Shown one piece after another: positions 38,891-52,178 of a DNA stretch of 64,000 bases (position 1 is the stretch's first letter; each line of letters opens with the position of its first letter). Below the pieces are notes generated by a model. The model was given only the letters and a program-made list of their open reading frames with translations, did no database searches and had not been told where the DNA came from. This DNA comes from Burhinus oedicnemus (taxonomy: Eukaryota > Chordata > Aves > Charadriiformes > Burhinidae), in NCBI GenBank assembly GCA_008921705.1, contig VFFE01007500.1, positions 3,714,618-3,778,617 of the forward strand. The letters are read 5' to 3'. The translations under genes and the position numbers were made by a program.

Positions 38891-41800
38891 ATGACAGGTA
38901 GCACTAATGCTGATAAAATCCATTATGAAACTTACTAAGAACTGTGGACAGGGCACGTGAGAACAAAACTTTTAGGGCTTCGTTTGCTAAAGTCTTTCAT
39001 TCTTCCAATGGGCAAAATAATTAATTTAATTACTATGCCAATAGCCTTTTATTTTTGCAAATGAATGCAGGCACAAATCATAGGCTAATTCATATCTCTC
39101 CGTTTTGCTGCAAAAAATTCAGTAACTAATCATCTACATTTTTTGCCTCCATTTATCTATTTACAGCTACCAAAGCTTAGGTGAAATTTGCGTGTACAAA
39201 TTGACGTTAACCTTCACTGTTCCGGTTATCGCATTAAACTGTCTCCTCTGACAAATGGACACAAAGAACATTCAAAGACTGCTGTATTGATGTAATACAA
39301 GTTACGTGCATCTCTCTGGGTTTGCTAGGGATGGTATTTCTGGTCAAATGGGTCAGATAAGAAGTTTTTTCTGCAGCAATGAAAATTCAATAGGGGAATT
39401 ATTCGTGCAGGTTCTCAGTGCAAATGCAAGGCATGTAGCCAGCTTTTCAAAGTTTCTGTCCTTTTGGATATTGTATAATACCTGTCTGACTTCATAAAAG
39501 AGGCCTGGATAACAAACAAATAATAAAACCTACTGCCCTGATTTAATATTCATTAATATTTCACCTGATAACTGATATAAGATAGTGAGCAACAAAAATG
39601 GGCATCGCTGGAAGATCTGAAGTGCTTTATTCCCACCAACGTCTCCATAAAGTAACTGTCTGAAAAGCTAGAGGTGTATAAACTGTGTGTTGTTTTACAA
39701 TACATTTTATGCTTGATCCTTTTTTCTAAAAAGAAAAAAAAAGAAAAAAAGAAGAAAAAATAATACCTTGCTTTATGAAAGTTGGATAGCTAGTGATTAC
39801 TTCTGTCACTGCTCCAAGCAGTATGCTAAGCACTGAAGCAAATACAGAACTGTTGGGAAAATCAAAATCACAGGGAACTTTAGGAGTTTGCAGCTGAGGT
39901 CCACAGTCCAGAGGAAGAGAGCAAAAAAAGTCCTCTGCCCCAAGGCCTTTTGAGGCCAGAGACATGCAAGATAATGGGAATGCTTTGAAACAAGCCACCC
40001 TGGAACAGAAATATAAGTGAACTTGGAAACCTGCAAAAATACTGCCTTTGAGTGAGGGGTGTGTACAACATTACCTACCAGTTTCTTTCCCCTCTTAAAC
40101 TTGAAAAGTGAAGTTAGATGCATAAATAATTCCCATGCCTTTTGGCACCCAGCCTTTCAAATAATATTCCAAAATGAGAAAACCATTGTATTCCTGTTTT
40201 TTTTTTTTCCAGTTGTGCTATCAGCAAGCCTTCAAACCAGACGCTTCACTGTTTTCTGGACAAATGATACATAAAAAAGACTGAGCTTCATAATATAGAC
40301 AGTCATATTTTTCGGTCGTGATGTGTCTGGGCAATGGAGAAAAGAGACTATCAGAAATTGTAGACTTTTTCCCTGGTGCTTAGTTAATACTGATAACCAT
40401 TCCAACGTTACTTTTTGCAATACTTTGCAAGACAGTAGTAGACAAGTACAAATAATAATCGGTTCCTAACTACAGTTGTAGGGGTAGTGAGGATGATACT
40501 TGCAGCTAAACTCTACTTCCTATTAAAGAAGTTACTGCAGCATACTCCAAAATTTTGACCTACATGTACTTAAGGATGGACCTGAGCCTTGAAGATTGGA
40601 TTTGGGTAGAAATTCTAAGTAATCTGGCTGTGAAAACACAGAATTTGGGTTTGATCCATTAAAGCTACAGAAGCAGCCATGAAGACATAGCTTTTCCAGG
40701 AGTATGATTCATGGAGTTTTTTCAGCCATATTCTGTATCACGTGAAATATAAAATCTCATTCCACCTTGTCCCCTTCAAAGTGGTCCTGACACTGCCCGG
40801 TTCTTCCAACCACCCTGTTTTTATAAATATTTGTTGCATTCCCATACACCCTCAGTGAGCCTCATTCAGCAATGAGTCAGTTCCACTGGCAAGCCCCATC
40901 TCCCTTCTGAAAGGTTAATTTGAAGTTTGCCTCTCTTATGTCAGATCCTAACCAGAACTTAGTCTCTTATCAGGGACTTGGTCACCTCTCCCAGCATCAC
41001 AAGAATGGTTGCTCAGCTTTCAGTCCGTCACAAAGTCTGAATCAGCTTCTCTCTCTGTCTTCAGGACAAAAAACATATCTCAGGCTTAATTTCTGCATGG
41101 AATGAAGCTCACATGCTTGTCATGTAATTTCATTCCTATCATGCTGTGTTTGAAACACAAACACATACACTACATCAACTCATAGGGCTGACAGCTGCAA
41201 AACTACCTCTGAGTCTTTTCCTTTTCTTGGTCATAAGCAAAGTTGTATCTCTAAATCTCTTCCAGTTGAATATCATACTTCCAGAATACTCCACTCTTCC
41301 AGTCAGATTATTTTCTTTCATTTCTTAATATTCTTTGTACCATGTGATATATAGTAATCTCTCCGGCTCCAAGAGAAAGAGTCCTTTTTTGTTCACTTAA
41401 GCAGTTCCAACTGCTTCTGCTACGCAGCACAAATACTTCTGCAGCACACCTTCCCTAGATTTTGCACTGGGGAATTTACACTACACAAAGATACAATTAC
41501 TAATCCCACACCAGCCACTTGTAGTTTGTTCAAACATTTGTTTCTCTTTTTTTTTCCCCCCACTGCTTCATTCCCTCTTCCATTCCATGTAAGCTTTACA
41601 ATTCTAGGTTCGTATGTACCTCTCTCATCATCCAGAACAGCCATTAACTTTATGCATACTCATGGAAAAAACAAGCCTTCCTTCAGAGGTCTTAATAATC
41701 CCAAAATATGGATTATTACTAACCACTTAAATCATCAGCATTCTGCCACAGAGGAACAGGGGCTTTGAGAAATCAGTTCAGTGCTTGAGGTCACATGTGT

Positions 41801-43682
41801 TTTGGTGCTTTTCTGTTAATATTTTAGATCTTCAAACAGCAGTTCCCACCATTAATGCAAACATAAAATACATTAGTGAATTACATCAGAAAAGTCAAAC
41901 CACTGCTGTCACAGGTTGAATACACTTACTATGAATATTAATGCATTCCTTGGAATTTAACATTAATGCTTAACATACATACTCGCAAAGTCTAAAATCA
42001 TACAAACATTGCAGGGAGAGGGAGAGGAAGAGGAGTAGAGAAGGAATAGACAAATGAGACAAGCCCTAGACTCTGGAGACGTCATTGATTCCACGAATTA
42101 AAGTGCGTTTCTGAGATAAGCTAAAATATTTTCATGTGTAAGAAGACAACTTGCCACAATGAATAATTTCTTGTGATGGAACAGAGGATATGAGCATTTG
42201 TTTTAGTTTTTCTATCTCGCCCATCATACTGTAGAAGTGTAGATCCATTACTGCCTAACAGTATAAATGCCCTGAGCTGGGCAATGAGATTGATTGTTCA
42301 AAATTTCCATGGACATAGGCTATTCCTCTGTACCTGAGCACTGAATTCCCATCACCTGCCACACCACCTTCTCATGTAGTGGTAATAGCACTTAAAAAAG
42401 CTCCACTTCATCACAGCATTCAAGCATGCACTTCCGTCTAAACGTGAGCTGTTCCACTAATGTGAGTTCTTCAAGGTAAGCTCTGCGTAAGCCTGCACAG
42501 CGGGTGGGAGTCATCTCCTCTAACTTTAGCCGGCTCCCAATTAGGGATCTTGTCTAAACTAATCATTTAGGCTCTCAATGGAGTGAGAAAAGCAATGCAA
42601 GGGTGAGTCACCTCAGCTATCCTAGATACCTGTCTTAAAGCAGGATAAATAACTCAGCTTTCTGCACTGACAGGGCAGGGAGCTGGGATCGATTTAAACC
42701 AGGTGCCTGATTTGAAGACAACTGAAGTAAGTTAAAGGAGAAGAATCTTCCCCTTGGCTAAACTGAGCACTAAAAGGGTACCCAGCATGTCCCTAGTAAG
42801 GTTAGGTAGTGTGTATAATCAAAGGCCTGGTGAGGGATAACAGAGCAGATACTCTCAGTAAGAAATGTGACTCCAGAAATGCATAAACAGCAAAGCCTGA
42901 TGCACATTTGGTTACACCCTCCTCTGGGTGCTCTGCAACCACAGACCCTGGCACAGGCCCTAAGCAGTGCAATACCTGCCAGGAGGTCCATGGGAAGAAA
43001 ATGCTCCACCAGAATATCCCAGCAGGTAGGAAGAATTACTCAAAAATGAAGCCCCAAGCCAGGCAGCCTTGATAATCCATCCCCTCTTTCTCACCAGAAT
43101 AAACCCTCTTTGGGTAGAAGGCTGGAAATGAAATGTAATCGAACATCTCTCTGCCCCAGTGTCACCAAATTTCTCTCTCAATCCAAGTCCTACTCTCATT
43201 GCTTCATGAGGCAGTTTCTGTCACTCTTCAAATCCCTGCAGCAGCTCTTCTTGGTCTTTTCAATAGCTTGTTCAGAGCAGTCATAGGAGAAAAGCACTAG
43301 CCCTCAACACTGACCCTGCGTTTCACTGTTCAGCAGGAGACATTATTTTTCTGGACAGCAGCCCAGAGATACTGGACAAAGCTGGAGCAGCAGCAGATGT
43401 TATGATGCATGCTCTTCTGCCCCTGGTTTGGCTAATGAGGCAGCAGAACCCACAGAGCATGAGAGCACAAACGCCAAACTGGAGACTGTGGCTTGTGCCT
43501 TCATCTTTTTCATGTTTAAAACTGGGCTTTGTTGCAGACTGTCTAAGACACGTGAAAAGATCTTTAAAAATACAGATCGATGCCTCCTATTGTTCAGAGA
43601 GAGGGAAAAAGAAAGATATTCTCTGCTCTGGCTGCAAGGAGCATCTCTCTGTTGCATAAAGCACGTGTCCAAATTGACTTAC

Positions 43683-43843
43683 CACAATCATTTGCGCCAC
43701 GTAGCTCTCCGGGCCAGTGTATTCAGTTGGATCTTTAACTTTGACAAGAACTATAAAGTACAAATAATGCCACATGTTGTGTTCCGACTTTATATGCTCC
43801 TCAAACGAAACAGTCTTGTTATCAAATTTATCTCTCTCCAGTC
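43683..43843 (-). CDS. ITPR2: ITPR2 exon: linker domain, histidines of the zinc site
   Basis: This 161-base exon encodes residues 350-403. It starts [19 protein letters not shown] and goes on [19 protein letters not shown] and [16 protein letters not shown]. The two histidines in EEHIKSEH complete the zinc-binding site begun by [23 protein letters not shown] matches type 2 rather than type 1 (MWNYL, VRVKNKTDY) or type 3 (HYLCF, KDSTEY). The acceptor is ctttttgcag and the donor is gtg|gtaagt, phase 0. The next exon lies more than 21 kb away, across the largest intron in the window. Confidence 0.97.
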
Positions 43844-45114
43844 CTGCAAAAAGACATGAACATAACGCAAAAAAATAAACTTCAACATAAAAATACCCAA
43901 ATCTGTTAAATATGTTAGAGAAAGGAACGTAACTTAATTTAAGGGATCATAAATGTGAAGGATCTTAATTTAAAAGCTATAACCGCATACAGTAACGGCC
44001 AGACAAGAAATACCAGGCCAGAAGGCATTCCTGACAGAATTCTTTCAGCGCAGTGTTTATTCTCTTTTGTGATATTTCCTCTTAATAACAATAACAATAT
44101 AATAAATATGTTACAGTTTTACAGAGCCTTCTATGCTGGGGGCTATAAAGTGCTTTACAAGTGCTGGCTCTGATTCTTTTTAAATGTATACTGGTAAGCA
44201 CACAGCATGCAATCTAGGTCCTGATCTTGTAAAGATTTATGCACACGTTTAGCATCAAGCATGTGAATAGTCCCACTTAAGCTGCGGTGGGATTGTTTGT
44301 GCACTTAAACCTAGCAGCGAGGGTGAGTCTCTGCAGCTTTGTAGTCACACAGTCTTTACAGAGCTGTAGTCATAAGAATTTTTTATTTTTTTCCGGTAAC
44401 AACTCAAATCTCTGAAGAAGAATACCACAGTGAGGAAGGACAGGATTCACAAATGTTTCCCTCAGTGTTACAGCTTTCCTCCCCGGATCTCTTGTGGTGT
44501 CTTCCACAGACACTAAAGCCGTTGTGCTCTGCACAACGTTCATCCCTGTCAGTACAACCATGGAAACAACACCCAGACTACAAAAAAGAAGGTATTTCTA
44601 AAGTCCCCCAGGGGAGTGAAGGTCTGCCCCTCTTTGTGAGTGCACCTCAAAATAAGTGGGTTCATGCATGGGTTCTGTGGGGATGATTTTCATTTAATTC
44701 TTTTGTTCCCTGTTTCATATCACCTTCTGAAACAGGTGGATTTTGCCGTTGTTACCCTTCTGGAATGCACTGTGCTGTGAAATAGCAAGCTGTACTTTCA
44801 TCTGCATCACGCTTTGTGAAATAAAGTCAGCAGCTGAACCATCTCCATTAGTGGGATGATGCAAGTGTGAGACACAGCTCTTCTCCCTCAGATCCTGGAT
44901 GGAGACTGTGAAGCCACCTCTTAGCAAAACTAGCTTTTGACTCCTAAACCAAATCTTTTTCCTACTGAGAGGGAAAAAATTTGGAACCAAACTAATTTTT
45001 ACAGACTTTCCTTGTAGAAGATAACCACCCCTTAGGTTCACACTTCATTTATTGAGGAATAGTTCATTTTACTTCTTTCCCCATCCAATGTCTCAATAGC
45101 TCAGTAACACCTAC
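43844..45114 (-). other. ITPR2: ITPR2 intron
   Basis: A 1,271-base GT-AG intron (gtaggt ... ttgcag). The stretch near 44105-44165 (ggctataaagtgctttacaa) resembles an old interspersed repeat but is too short to classify. Otherwise nothing is recognised. Confidence 0.85.
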
Positions 45115-45280
45115 CACAGATGAAACAGGTTGTCTTTAGTATTTCCTCTTTTTTCTGCTTTTCACTCCTGAGATCAGCAAATGTATCAATGATGACTCCA
45201 AAGATGAGGTTTAGAACAATAATTATGACAATGAAGTAAAACAGAAGATCATAAACAACTCGCGCAGCAAACAAGGGCTC
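45115..45280 (-). CDS. ITPR2: ITPR2 exon: sixth transmembrane helix (gate) and start of zinc-binding linker
   Basis: This 166-base exon encodes residues 295-349 plus one base. It begins [16 protein letters not shown] and runs into the inner pore helix [20 protein letters not shown], which forms the channel gate. The universally conserved [13 protein letters not shown] follows, ending in TTCFIC. The two cysteines of CFIC are the first half of a C2H2-type zinc site completed by HIKSEH in the next exon. That linker connects the pore to the cytosolic domains. The acceptor is ttgtttcag and the donor tgtg|gtaggt. A CR1 element lies only 72 bases upstream of this acceptor (see the element at 45353-46190). 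Confidence 0.97.
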
Positions 45281-47466
45281 CTGAAACAATAATAAGGTTG
45301 CAACAAGATATAAAAATAGCACACCTCTAAAATATTAAACAACTTTTTCACAATAGAATCATAGAATTGTCTAGGTTGGAAGGGACCTTTAAGATCATTG
45401 AGTCCAACCATCAACCTAAGACTGCCAAAACCAGCACTAAACCATGTCCCTCAGCACCACGTCTACCCGGCTTTTAAATACCTCCAGGGATGGCGATTCC
45501 ACCACTTCCCTGGGCAGCCTGTTCCAGTGTTTGATAACCCTTTCTGTGAAGAAATATTTCCTAATATCCAATCTAAACCTCCCCTGGCACAACTTGAGGC
45601 CACTTCCTCTTGTCCTATCACTTGTTACTTGGGAGAAGAGATCGACCCCCACCTCTCTACAACCTCCTTTCAGGAAGTTGTAGGGAGTGATAAGGTCTCC
45701 CCTCAGCCTCCTTTTCTCCAGACTAAACAACCCCACTTCCCTCAGCCACTCCTCGTAAGACTTGTTCTCTAGACCCCTCACCAGCTTTGTTGCCCTTCTC
45801 TGGACACGCTCCAGAATCTCCATGTCTTTCTTGTAGTGAGGGGCTCAAAACTGAACACAGTATTCGAGGTGGGGTCCTAGCAGTGCCGAGTACAGGGGGA
45901 CAATCACTTCCCTCGTCCTGCTCGCCACACTATTCCTGATACAAGCCAGGATGCTGTTGGCCTTCTTGGCTACCTGGGCACACTGCTGGCTCATATTCAG
46001 CCTGCTGTCGACCAACACCCCCAGGTCCTTTTCCCTTGGGCAGCTTTCCAGCCACTCTTCCCCAAGCCTGTAGCGTTGCATGGGGTTGTTGTGACCCAAG
46101 TGCAGGACCTGGCACTTGGTCTTGTTGAACCTCATACCATAGGCCTTGGCCCATTGATCCAGCCTGTTCAGACCCCTCTGTAGCTCAAGCAAAGCTAAGC
46201 ATCTTTCTTTTCATATGCCAAATTCTGCTAGCCTTACTCATAGAAATAGAGAGGGACTATCTACGTCACTAAGCAAAGATTTGGCTCCATGTGCTCTTAT
46301 CGCTTTGGGCCTCCTGCTGTACTTTACGTTGTTTCACATAGCATGAAGAAGAGACTAGCTTGTGTACCGGATGCAGCGTAGATGCATTAGTGTAGTGCTT
46401 GACTGAAGATAATTACCTTGCCAGTACAGAAACAGGGATGTGCAGTTTCTAGTACCCACTGAGAGCAATGATAGCTCTTCTCAATACTGCCTTTTGGCAT
46501 GCAGGGATAAGCTTACAGTACGTCTTTGTGGAATATTCTAGACTGATGCCAAGTTTTCACACCGAACAACTGGAAACCAGGGGAGTGTGCTTGCGTGATG
46601 CCAAGGCCAGCCTACTATACTCTGCACTATACTCACTTTCAAAGTCTGTAAGTCTTTACAGACTTCATGTGGCTGGACTATGGTTCCTGTAGAATCTCCC
46701 AGTCTATGAGTTAGGACCTAGATTCCTACTACTAGCACAAGGAGCTCTTCCATTCAGACCTGAGTTATTTCTGGACTCCTGCAAGCCCTGCTGAGGTCCT
46801 ACTTGTGAATTTAATCCTCGTGTTATGGTGTGGCTCACCAAGCAAAGGGCTGCTAGATTGCCTTTATTTATGATGTTCTTTTTGAATTTAAATAAAAATG
46901 CATAAAACCACCCAAATATTATGAGTAGTCCTTAAATGAAGTAGATTTTGGAGTAAACTTCTGGAAGAGGACATATACCATGACATATGAAATCCTGTTT
47001 TGACTTTGATACTGGCCGAGTACAAGTAAACAACAGGACCTATTCCAGGGCAGATGCCAGGCTGAATTTCAGTTAAAAATACACCTTATGTATTACAGTG
47101 GAGAGTCTTGACACATACTTATCAATCAATCCCTTTCAGAAGTTTGCATTTATAATTCATAGTGTAATAGAAGACTGATCCAATCCAGTGACACTTCTTA
47201 GCAGTGCTTGGAAGGTTACAATACACTCCAGTTTTCCAGAAGGGGTAAATTACTACCTAGATTTCCTTTCTTCAAGTATCATCATCACACCAAGCTTAGC
47301 TCTTCCCATTAAATATTCCATCTGGGATGTAAAAATTACGTGGATAAATGAACTCTGTGACATTAGAGCACACTAGATACATATACTGTCTATAACCTCC
47401 AAAAATTGACTTTGGCATTCATGAGATGCACAGGGAGTAATGCATTTCCTCAGCCAAAACACTTAC
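45281..47466 (-). other. ITPR2: ITPR2 intron containing a CR1 insertion
   Basis: A 2,186-base GT-AG intron (gtaagt ... tttcag) between the filter exon and the gate-helix exon. A CR1 copy occupies 45353-46190. It leaves only 72 bases of non-repeat sequence before the acceptor. The remaining 1.3 kb, towards 47466, holds nothing that I recognise. Confidence 0.85.
45353..46190 (-). mobile_element. CR1 LINE, 3' about 840 bp with reverse-transcriptase C-terminus
   Basis: Read on the minus strand, this is the end of the CR1 ORF2 reverse transcriptase plus its 3'UTR. Translation gives [20 protein letters not shown], then [46 protein letters not shown] and [19 protein letters not shown], all in one frame of about 250 codons. 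The frame is broken by one TGA where CR1 normally has the tryptophan of QFWAP. The 3' end reads ttctatgattctatt on the element strand, the typical CR1 terminal repeat. The almost intact frame suggests a fairly recent copy compared with the other CR1 pieces. It has the same orientation as ITPR2, and the 5' part is missing. Confidence 0.96.
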
Positions 47467-47594
47467 ATCTTTGGAAGGCTTCCTGAGCACGTCTCCCACA
47501 CCACCACCATTTCGCAGGCCTTGGTTTAATACGGTCACAATGCACATGAGCAGGGTGTCACAGGTCCTTTCTATCCCATCCTCCTCCTCTTCAC
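47467..47594 (-). CDS. ITPR2: ITPR2 exon: pore helix and selectivity filter
   Basis: This 128-base exon encodes residues 252-294. After an acidic luminal stretch [10 protein letters not shown] it reads [19 protein letters not shown], the pore helix. The selectivity filter GGGVGD follows at 47508-47491, and the exon closes with VLRKPSKD. The filter is intact and identical to the family consensus shared with ryanodine receptors (GGGIGD there). It lines the cation path for calcium release. The acceptor is gtttgcag|gtgaag and the donor is gat|gtaagt. The run of four glutamates is typical of the type 2 luminal loop. Confidence 0.96.
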
Positions 47595-50500
47595 CTGCAA
47601 ACAGAAGAGCAGCAGCTTTAGGAAATCACAGCATTTAACGATCATTCATCAGACAAAGCCACAATTCTGTGTTAGAGAAAGCAACTGCAATACACATCTG
47701 CCTTTCATATTCTTTAGCTAGAATTTCACTGATCACCCCTATCCATTTGCACATCGCTGCTGGTGACGTACTTAGGCACATCAGGCTTACTTAGCCAGAA
47801 GAGAGACAGAGAAAATCCCAAGCAGTTCTCCCACCAGTAACTCTGTTAATGACCCAGAGCTGCCATCTCTATTCATGGGAGTACTCCTTTTCCTTGCAAG
47901 TACTCCCACTGGTTTCAGTATGACTGCTTTGTCAGTGAGCCTCCTAAGCGCGTAGCTGACACATAGAGGAGAAGCAATATAAACACAGAATTAGAAGCAC
48001 ATTCGTAAAAGGATTGTCTTCCAGTGAAATCATTCCTCTACCTACTCATGTACAAGCCAAGTCATGTTAGCATTTCAAATCATTAAGGAGGGGCTGGCTT
48101 TTATACGAGTAAATCTGTCCATGATCTTTCCACTAGTACGCGTGCCCAAGCACAGGTCTGATATACATTAAATGAAAGACTGTCCCTGACCTCAGCTTGA
48201 AAACTTGGATTCTATTCTTATCTCTGCTGCAGAGCTGCTGCGTGGTTTTGGCTGAGCCACAGAGGGTACTATTGTGCAGGAGATATTTGAACGTGCAGAG
48301 GAGCTGGGCTGGAACATCAGTCCCCGGGGGAAATTTGTCCGCCCTGGCCAGAATTCCTCCCACCACGCACTCACTCCCATGCTGCGGCTGCATCAACAGC
48401 CTCCTTTTGAAGAGCCCTGCTTGAGTTGTTCCCTGTGTCCTGCTGGCCTGCACTGAAGGGTCAGGACTGTGACTGCCATTCCTCCTGCCTTCCTGTCTCT
48501 TCTGAGATACGTTTGCTTAAGCGGTGAAGGCAGCAATTCTCACTTGGTTTGCTTCACGCGCTTATTGTAACATAGTTTAATAAATAACAACATCCTGCTG
48601 TGATAGTTAACTGAAACAGCATATTTAACAGCCCCAAACCACCACATCTGGGGCACTGAGATAGATTTTGATAAATTGAATTGACTGAAAGCACTCACAT
48701 TACAGACAAGCAATCTGGATTTAAAACATGGGTTCCCAAATTGCGGTGTATGCATCACAATTGGTATTTGCAGAACAGAACTGGTATCTGCTGCCTTTGC
48801 CACCACTGTTTTTGCTACGCAAGCAAATTAAACGAGAAAGAACTCCTGATTTAAGGAACTTTGAGTAAAAAGAAAAGCAAAAGCAGACATGAGGACAGAC
48901 TTCCCTGTTAAACTATACGGTCATTACAAACAATACTACCACTAATAACTCCAGATTTTTTACAAAAATGCTTATATATTGAAACTGAAAGGGTTGAAAC
49001 AATAAAACCTTTTTTCTCTGTCACATCTGGAAATTTTTTACTAGCACTGTGATCTTAGTCATACCAATTCATCTCCTCTGCTTTTATACCCTGCCTTTAT
49101 TTCCTCCTTCCAAATGTTACTCCATCAATTTTTTTGGAGCTAGTACCTGTGCTTGAGAAAATCACCATCCACAAGACCAGGGTCTGGTGCTGGAAACAGC
49201 AGACCGTCAGATTCTGGTGAATGGCGAGGATAAATCAGGGCTACAAACTGTAAGCTACAACACCAGAGAGAGTTACCTGCTAGAAACCCTCACAACTGTC
49301 CATGTCCACCAAGATGCAAACTCAGAGCAAGCCCGTGCTTCAGAGAGACATAAGGTACCACTCATCAGCTGACTGGCACATCTTACAACACAGAGAACCA
49401 GCATTCCCACACTGCACCCAGAAAAGCAAGCTCAGGTTGCTCTTTGCCAGAGAATTAGACAGCAGACAGCCTGAAGTTGGCAGAAACCTCCAGTGCAGTA
49501 ATGTAGGCTGTGGGGAGTGTACAGACATCCGTGTGTCTACCCTACTTCCACTCCCAGACGTGGAGCAACAAGAGCTACCTTAAATCTGAGAGCCAGGTAA
49601 CCCTACGGGCACTTGTTCTGCCCCAGCTGCTTTGCCCTGGTGCTCAGCAGCACTCATAGCCCAGACTCAGCCACTGTTGACACAGACTATGCCCATACTA
49701 CCAAAAGGAGTGGATCTGTAGAGTGAAATGTTGCTAAGGACCCAATGTTGACACTAACTGAGGTTCAGGGGGGTTTATTTGCAACCAGTTCCATCCTGGT
49801 GAGTGGCCCATTAGTGGCTAGACAGCATTAGGTAGGTTGTCTTCTGATTATGTTTAATTCAAAGGTAATGGAGGTTAAGCACTAAGACCACCCCACAATG
49901 TTAATCACAGGGCAGTAAATGGGATGTTAGGCAGATTTACTTCAAAGATCCTCAACTGATGGCCCCCAGCTACCTCGCTTCTGGGCCTGATCTCCAACAC
50001 AAGCACAGGCACAGGAGACACACGAATGTCCACGTGGGTCTAGCTCAACGACAGAGCACAAAGAGCTCTGTACTGTAGGATGTGAAGTTCCTTTAAGTGA
50101 TTAAGCGCTTCACCAGGCAAAGACTTAAGTGATATGGAAATGCCATTGGAGTGAAGAGTGGGAGACTCCAAGGCAGATGAGATACTTTTATGCTGACAGC
50201 TCAATGCAGCAGTGAGGAAGCAGGCTGCAGACAGGGGATGCTCTCTGAGCAGAGCAGACTGGCTGCCAAGTTAACTCCCTCACCAACATACGCAATGACT
50301 GAGCACATGTTCAACCAGTGAAACTCAATGTAGAAGCACAGTCTCACCAGAACAAACGATCAGCAGTGATCTGATCTGAAAAGCAACGTATTTATGTCTC
50401 CACTCTGGACCTGAGATGCCATTGAGAGCATTTTATGTTTCCTATAGACAGCTGTGGACTTCCTCATGCTGCTACAATGTGAATCTCACCAAATCTCAGG

Positions 50501-52178
50501 CCTTTGCATTCCACCACACTCATGCTTTTGCCAGGAGGAGATCTACCCCAGGAGAAGACAGAAAGCAGAGCAATACTTTTTGACAGGTGATTCACTGGCT
50601 AAGACGAACAAAACTGTTCTGGCTGAGTGTTGTCTTTTTAGTTTTACTGGATAAATTACACTTCTCCAAGATTAACTGACAGTGCACTTAGATGTTTTGT
50701 ACAGCCCCCTTTCATTACTGTTTAATTTCAAAGAAACAGTATCCAAACAATAAGAAATGCAAGATTTCTATCATTTAAAGAGCTTGGCAAAAGCCACACT
50801 GTCTCTTTTGACTGATTGATTACTCTTTGAATGCAGCAGCTTTGCCAATAGCTCTTAGACTGTTTTCTCTATCCAGTCAGACAGCTTCCTATGTTGTTTA
50901 TGAGGCCTGTTTACACACCAGCTGGGGAGAAAAAGCCTACTTTTATAGCCCTCTCCCTGAAACCCTTGATCTTAAAACTCAAAAATCAGTAGTGGAAGAA
51001 CAAAGCATGTGAAACAGCATTACACTGGAACACAGGATAGGAAGGGACCATTTAAGTCCTCGGTTTCAGCCCCCAGCAACCACAGGCAACTGTGGAAATA
51101 AATATTTGAAGCCTGTAGACCATCCACTGTGCACACACCCACACTGCAGAGGCCACAACACACTAAAACAAATTTAACGTCTGTAGTGAAAGACCAGCCA
51201 CAACTGGACTGTGCCACAGGAAGAGAGTAGCAAAGATGGAGTAGCACCACCATCAAAGGTCCCTGTCTAGCAGTGCATATGGCCAACAAAACTCCCAAGT
51301 GACCCTATAGCCTCAAACTACAGAAGAAGGCAAAGCACTCCGCCAGCTTGATCTGGGAAAAATTCCTTCCTGACCCAGTATCTGGTAACTGAGAGCTGGT
51401 AACTGCCCCAGCAGGACACACTGGTCAGACCTTTTATTTTAATTAAGCATATTTAAAGTTGACAGGGTCCTGCGGACATACAGGTCAGATTCATAATGCA
51501 GGTATCAAAGTAAAGCCAGGTAGACTCATCTGCTGAACCAGAGCAATTAAGTTCTTCACGTGCCACAATATGAAGCAATGCAACTGATCTATTGCGAGAA
51601 AGGCTTGCAACAGTCTGCATTTCCTTGCATTTGCCACAAGCTAAGAATGCACAAATGGACTGCTGCTTGTGCTTAGCTGAGCCACAGTAACTCACAGTAA
51701 CTTGATCCTGGATCTGGGCTCTTATGTCTTCTGGCTACACTACAACCTTGGCCTAGATGCATGTAAAAAGTATACACAAAAGCTTGCTGATATATGCTGC
51801 ATCATTAACACCAACTTATGTGGCTCTAAATGCATCTAATAGTGGCTCAGTCTGTGTAGGTGAGGATGCTGCAGATAAGCAGCAAGCTTTTTCCCTCAGC
51901 AAAGTCAGTTGGAAAGAAGCAACCTGTACGTTCAAGCATAATGATTCAGCAAGCTCTTTTAATAACAAAATTACTGTCACTGCAATTGGAAATCGAGTGT
52001 GGGAATCACTTGCATTAAAGGCAAGTTGCCAACTAAGCTCAAAGTCTTACAGAAGTTGAGCACTTCCGACTTACAACAATAATAATCACTTCTCACACTA
52101 GCAAATGTCTCTGCAATAATAACACACAAATCCCTCAGTTCTAATTGACCATCAGTTTCGGGGAACTTTTGTACCAAC
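47595..52178 (-). other. ITPR2: ITPR2 intron
   Basis: A 4,584-base GT-AG intron (gttggt ... ttgcag). It contains a probable ancient CR1-like segment around 51025-51440. No coding exon or RNA gene is recognised elsewhere in it. Confidence 0.85.
51025..51440 (-). mobile_element. probable ancient CR1-type LINE remnant
   Basis: The left end, acaggataggaagggaccat followed by ttaagtcctcggtttcagcc, resembles an inverted CR1-like 3' region. The right part, tctgggaaaaattccttcct and gacccagtatctgg, matches a phrase that I know from old LINE copies in reptile and bird genomes. The middle is too diverged to assign. Boundaries are approximate. Confidence 0.4.

Larger units (their letters stand above)
22328..43682 (-). 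other. ITPR2: ITPR2 penultimate coding intron, about 21 kb
   Basis: A 21,355-base GT-AG intron (gtaagt ... gtgtag) lies between the linker-domain exon and the coiled-coil exon. It is mostly AT-rich non-coding sequence. I see a CR1 fragment at 28229-28396, poly(T)/poly(A) tracts (26899, 30628, 37183, 39730), a C-rich run near 31090-31113, a short tandem duplication near 25363-25400, a possible diverged duplication at 35520-36135 and an AT palindromic block at 38815-38890. Open frames inside it are short and unrelated to known families. No nested gene is supported. Confidence 0.85.

Noticed and set aside
45437..46192. Two large minus-strand frames as host genes.
   Set aside because: They are the end of CR1 reverse transcriptase, interrupted by one stop, followed by the CR1 3' end.
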